Assembly (NCBI GenBank): GCA_035464115.1 | Contig: DATHSN010000112.1 | Span: 1-8,029 of the forward strand | DNA from: DATHSN01 sp035464115 | GTDB lineage: Bacteria > Actinomycetota > Acidimicrobiia > Acidimicrobiales > SKKL01 | Length of the DNA: 8,029 bases | Reading direction: 5' to 3' | Shown: positions 5,582 through 8,029 of the stretch, one piece after another | Numbering within the stretch: the first letter of the stretch is position 1 | Layout: each line of letters begins with the position of its first letter | Notes under the pieces: generated by a model | What the model was told of the DNA's origin: nothing | Seen by the model: only the letters and a program-made list of their open reading frames with translations | Databases searched by the model: none | Position numbers and translations under genes: made by a program

Positions 5582-7252
5582 TCAGCTCCCGATGTTGTCG
5601 ATGATGTCGTCACCGGCCTCGAGCGAGATGCGCTCGAGCTCGAGCAGCTCCTCCGGGGTGAGACCCCCGGTGTTCGACCCACTCTCCGGCGGAGGCGGCG
5701 GCGGTGTGAAGAAGTCGTCGCCGCCGACCGTCGCGTCGCCGCTGCTGTCGCCGTCGGGCAGCAGGTCGAAGCCGCTGCGACCCCGCTCGGCCGGCTCCTC
5801 GCCGAGGGGATCGTCCTCGCCGACGGTGATCGTCTGCGACGCGCCGTCGCCGATGTCCTCCACGCCAGGGAGGGGTGGTCCGACCCGGCCCGCGTCGGGA
5901 TCGTCGACGGAGGCGGGCGGATCCACCGGCTCGGTGTCGTCGACCTCGGGAGCGGGGGGCGGGACCGCCGGTGCCGGGTCCCGTCCGATGAGCTCGCCCT
6001 CACCGAACCCGGACCGCTCGAGCTCGAGCTCGACGATGAGCTCGCGGGTGGGGTCGTCGAGGTCCGAGGTCCGTCCGACCTCCCGGAGCACCCGGAGCGC
6101 CTCGCCGTCCGACACGGTGTCGAGCAGCGCCTCGGCGCTCGCCACGTCGCCGTCGCGCAACAGCTGGCCGACCTTGGCGACGAGCTCCGGCGACGGCAGC
6201 TCGTCGACGGATGCCCCGGCCCCGTCGACCGGCTCGACGACGGCCACCAGCTCCTGGTCAGCGGCATCGTCGACGGGGTCGCCGGGGACGGACGCGTCGG
6301 AGGACGGTGCGACCACCCGGTCCAGCGCATCGACGAGCGGGTCGTCGTCGACGACGCCCTCGAGCGCCAGCTCGGCGCGGATCACGGCGACGAGCTCGGC
6401 GCGCCCCTCGGGATCGGCCGCCTCGATGGCGGCGACGAGGGCGTCGGGGTCGCCGTCGGCGACGGCGCGACGTGCGGCCTCCAGGGCCGCCTTGAAGTCG
6501 AGCGGCTCGGCCTGGGGCTCACCGAGGTTGGGCTCGTCGCCCGGGACCTCGTCGACCGGCTCGTTCTCGTCGATCGGCTGGTCGTCGGCCGGTGGCACCT
6601 CGTCGACCGGCTGGTCTTCGTCGATCGGCTCGTCGTCGGCCGGTGGGATCTCGTCGACCGGTTCGTTCTCGTCGATCGGCTCGTCGTCGGCCGGTGGGTC
6701 GTCGTCGGCCGGTGGGATCTCGTCGACCGGCTCGTTCTCGTCGATCGGCTGGTCGTCGGCCGGTGGGTCGTCGTCGGCCGGTGGGATCTCGTCGACCGGC
6801 TCGTTCTCGTCGATCGGCTCGTCGTCGGCCGGTGGCGCGTCGTCGACCGGCTGGTCTTCGTCGATCGGCTCGTCGTCGCCCGGGACCTCGTCGACCGGCA
6901 CCTCGTCGACCACGGCCTCGTCGGGGATCTCGGCGACCTCGGTGGGGTCGACCCGGTCGGGCGCCACCCACGACGGCTCCGACACGGCCGGCTCGTGCAC
7001 GACCCGGACCAGCACCTCAGCCACCGACTGCGTGCCCCAGGCCTCCGGCGGGCCGCACCGCTCGATGACCATGGCCGCCTCGGTCGGGGCCAGCTCCGCG
7101 ACCGCGAGCGGGAACGCCTCGGCCAGCTCGGCGGGGGTGCACGACCCCAACCCGTGCTCGGCGAGGAACCCGTCGGGGTCCTGATCGAACCGCTCGGACT
7201 GACCCGGCTCACGCAGGGCTCGGAAGAGCGCCACCAGCAGTGCCACCACCAT
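5582..7252 (-). CDS. IniB-like acidic repeat protein, first gene of the dynamin/Hsp70 operon
   Basis: 556 residues, strongly acidic and largely disordered. The N-terminus has MVVALLVALFRAL followed by FDQDPDGFLAEHGLGSCTPA and ELAEAFPLAVAEL (residues 1-55). This resembles the short helical N-terminal domain of IniB proteins: a hydrophobic start, a DP-x-x-FL motif, then a GL-x-x-x-(T/A)P helix. Residues 126-239 are six Asp/Glu/Pro-rich units. Two helical stretches (about 251-315 and 353-418) share a DGD...LL/AI...EGR/DGE...VLRE pattern and may be a duplicated domain. The end has a Pro run (517-522, TPPPPPP) and a final helix LTPEELLELERISLEAGDDI. There is no signal peptide with a cleavage site and no clear membrane span. 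The ATG at 7252-7250 has GAGAGGA at 7267-7261. Position just before two dynamins matches iniB-iniA-iniC order. I infer an adaptor or scaffold, perhaps docking the GTPases; no activity can be read from it. The IniB assignment rests on a short domain and gene order. Confidence 0.85.
   Translation of the reverse strand: MVVALLVALFRALREPGQSERFDQDPDGFLAEHGLGSCTPAELAEAFPLAVAELAPTEAAMVIERCGPPEAWGTQSVAEVLVRVVHEPAVSEPSWVAPDRVDPTEVAEIPDEAVVDEVPVDEVPGDDEPIDEDQPVDDAPPADDEPIDENEPVDEIPPADDDPPADDQPIDENEPVDEIPPADDDPPADDEPIDENEPVDEIPPADDEPIDEDQPVDEVPPADDQPIDENEPVDEVPGDEPNLGEPQAEPLDFKAALEAARRAVADGDPDALVAAIEAADPEGRAELVAVIRAELALEGVVDDDPLVDALDRVVAPSSDASVPGDPVDDAADQELVAVVEPVDGAGASVDELPSPELVAKVGQLLRDGDVASAEALLDTVSDGEALRVLREVGRTSDLDDPTRELIVELELERSGFGEGELIGRDPAPAVPPPAPEVDDTEPVDPPASVDDPDAGRVGPPLPGVEDIGDGASQTITVGEDDPLGEEPAERGRSGFDLLPDGDSSGDATVGGDDFFTPPPPPPESGSNTGGLTPEELLELERISLEAGDDIIDNIGS
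6536..6877 (-). repeat. Six tandem Asp/Glu/Pro units in the IniB-like gene (17- or 23-residue)
   Basis: The units follow DD(E/Q)PIDE(N/D)(E/Q)PVDE(I/V)PPA. Units cover residues 126-142, 143-165, 166-188, 189-205, 206-222 and 223-239. Units two and three are 23 residues long because they carry an extra DDDPPA (18 bases). At DNA level the copies are close to identical (for example CTCGTCGACCGGCTCGTTCT and TCGATCGGCTCGTCGTCGGC on the plus strand), so the array is recent or kept uniform by recombination and could differ in copy number between strains. Confidence 0.9.
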
Positions 7253-7270
7253 GTCGACCGTCCTCTCGTC

Positions 7271-7288
7271 GGACGGCCCCCGCCGTCC
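7271..7288. promoter_or_regulatory. 7-bp inverted repeat in the 5' leader of the IniB-like gene
   Basis: GGACGGC-CCCC-GCCGTCC is a perfect stem with a 4-base loop. It lies 19-36 bases upstream of the IniB-like start codon, just before its ribosome-binding site (7267-7261). It could be an RNA hairpin affecting translation or an operator. Stems of this size are not rare in such GC-rich DNA. Confidence 0.35.
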
Positions 7289-7350
7289 TTCGAGACGGAT
7301 GGTGCGCGACGGCCCTTGCCGGAACCTTGCCGCGGCGCGCGTCCCGCCTC

Positions 7351-7366
7351 TCCGTCGTGTGACGGA
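7351..7366. promoter_or_regulatory. Inverted repeat TCCGTC-GTGT-GACGGA, candidate operator
   Basis: Perfect 6-bp arms separated by 4 bases lie near the middle of the divergent gap. The right arm is shared with the direct repeat GACGGATG, also found at 7294-7301. Position and symmetry fit a dimeric regulator, but no named family motif is recognised. Confidence 0.3.
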
Positions 7367-7443
7367 TGTGGCACCCGAGGACGTCCCGGATCATGTCGTG
7401 GGGAGCCCGACCGGGTGGGCCGTGGACGACGGAGGGGCACGAC

Positions 7444-8029
7444 GTGGACCGATTCTCGAGGCTGAGCCGCCGCACGACGACGAACAAGACCGAGCGGGAG
7501 GCGGCGGCTGCGACCGACCAGTCCGGCCAGCCGCTGGCCGACCGGGATCTCGCCGACCTCGTCGCGGAGGCGCGGATCGACACGATCGGCACCAGCCGTC
7601 GCGACACCGGCGCCGGCCAACGGACCGAACCGACCGAGTTCATCGATCCGATCGCGGAGCAGGTCGACGGTCCCGAGGAGGAGCCGACCGAGGGACCGCA
7701 GGACCCGTCGGCCGGTCCTGGTGGGGCGACCGGAAGCGACGACGCGCCCGGCGATCTGCTGGACCGGGCGCTCGAGGCGCGGACCCCGCGCGATCCGACG
7801 GCGTTCGACGACCCCCGTGCGGCTCTGCGACAGGAGGCGGCCGGCGCGCTGTCGGACCTCGCGGGCCGAGCGAGCCAAGGTCTCGACCCCTTGACCCGGG
7901 ACGGGTCGCTCGTGTCCGACGCGGAGGCTGAACGAACCAAGCACGGGAACTTCACGGTGCCGAACGCCCACACCGTGACCACCCCTGGCGTCGGCTTCTC
8001 GGCGACCGAGGGCGTGGTCGTCGGTGAGG
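7444..8029 (+). CDS. Unrecognised hydrophilic Asp/Ala/Pro-rich protein, 5' part (truncated by window edge)
   Basis: A plus-strand frame opens with GTG at 7444 and stays open for 195 codons to the window edge. It is preceded by GGAGGGG (7431-7437) at 6-base spacing. Codon thirds are mostly G/C and the composition (Asp, Glu, Ala, Thr, Pro with few hydrophobics) looks like a real soluble protein, whereas the overlapping minus-strand frames are Arg/Ser-rich shadows. Recognisable stretches are MDRFSRLSRRTTTNKTEREA at the start, DRDLADLVAEARIDTIGTS (about 33-51), DLLDRALEARTPRDPTAFDD (about 109-128) and TVPNAHTVTTPGVGF (about 175-189). It has no signal peptide or membrane segment in the visible part. 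An in-frame ATG at 7393 would add 17 residues but has a poorly spaced ribosome-binding site. I do not recognise the family. The divergent arrangement suggests shared control with the operon, no more. Confidence 0.75.
   Translation, partial: MDRFSRLSRRTTTNKTEREAAAATDQSGQPLADRDLADLVAEARIDTIGTSRRDTGAGQRTEPTEFIDPIAEQVDGPEEEPTEGPQDPSAGPGGATGSDDAPGDLLDRALEARTPRDPTAFDDPRAALRQEAAGALSDLAGRASQGLDPLTRDGSLVSDAEAERTKHGNFTVPNAHTVTTPGVGFSATEGVVVGE

Larger units (their letters stand above)
7253..7443. promoter_or_regulatory. Divergent promoter region between the operon and the plus-strand gene
   Basis: The IniB-like gene leaves to the left and the partial gene at 7444 to the right, so both promoters must lie in these 191 bases unless transcripts start inside genes. 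I cannot identify a convincing -10/-35 pair for either. The region holds two inverted repeats (7271-7288 and 7351-7366) and a direct repeat GACGGATG at 7294-7301 and 7361-7368, the second overlapping an arm of the second inverted repeat. These are candidates for operator sites. Confidence 0.55.

Noticed and set aside
5572..6330. Upstream extension of the IniA-like gene to about 847 codons
   Set aside because: The added part is Ser/Arg/Thr-rich and lies wholly inside the IniB-like gene in another frame; a GTG with AGGTGG at 5571 is the sensible start.
6536..6877. The repeat array as a CRISPR locus
   Set aside because: Repeats are coding, in frame, 51 or 69 bases long with no unique spacers.
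5592..7184. 530-codon Ser-rich plus-strand frame opposite the IniB-like gene
   Set aside because: It is the reverse reading of Asp/Glu/Pro codons (GTCGTC gives Ser) and has no ribosome-binding site or domain.
7321..7343. GGAAC ... CGTC as an extracytoplasmic-function sigma factor promoter on the plus strand
   Set aside because: Spacing of 14 bases is shorter than usual and these short words are common in this DNA; not enough to call.
7209..7982. 257-codon minus-strand frame covering the divergent region
   Set aside because: Ser/Arg/Ala-rich shadow that overlaps both the IniB-like start and the better-supported plus-strand gene.

Overview
This is a very GC-rich chromosomal window, with coding thirds dominated by G/C and frequent GTG starts with GTGA/ATGA gene overlaps. 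It looks like a high-GC actinomycete. I would guess the class Acidimicrobiia from the style of the proteins, but the sequence alone does not prove it.

Layout. (1) Positions 1-234, minus strand: the 5' part of a DUF1801-family gene that runs off the left edge. (2) 235-428: a short intergenic gap. (3) 429-7252, minus strand: a compact four-gene operon, read right to left. It encodes an acidic, repeat-rich IniB-like protein (7252-5582), an IniA-like dynamin GTPase with a membrane-inserting segment (5571-3787), an IniC-like dynamin GTPase (3790-2396, with its C-terminal tail continuing in frame to 2255), and a membrane-anchored Hsp70-type ATPase (2258-429). (4) 7253-7443: a divergent promoter region with two inverted repeats. 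(5) 7444-8029, plus strand: the start of an unrecognised hydrophilic protein that runs off the right edge.

How the genes fit together. The order IniB-like / IniA-like / IniC-like matches the isoniazid-inducible iniBAC operon of mycobacteria, whose IniA is a bacterial dynamin-like protein acting on the cytoplasmic membrane. Here the set is extended by a co-directional, tightly coupled Hsp70. That Hsp70 has a normal ATPase domain, but a Pro/Ala/Thr linker, one transmembrane helix and a small cysteine-containing outer domain replace the usual substrate-binding domain. A reasonable inference is a membrane-remodelling or envelope-stress module: two GTPases forming a hetero-assembly, an acidic adaptor or scaffold, and a chaperone-like ATPase that connects the cytoplasm to the outside.

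The most striking detail is an in-frame TGA in the IniC-like gene. Past this stop the same frame stays open for 46 codons with coding-type codon use, resembles the IniC C-terminus, and ends in an ATGA overlap with the Hsp70 start. The stop falls where I recall a Trp in mycobacterial IniC. It is therefore a recent nonsense change, a sequencing error, or a readthrough site.
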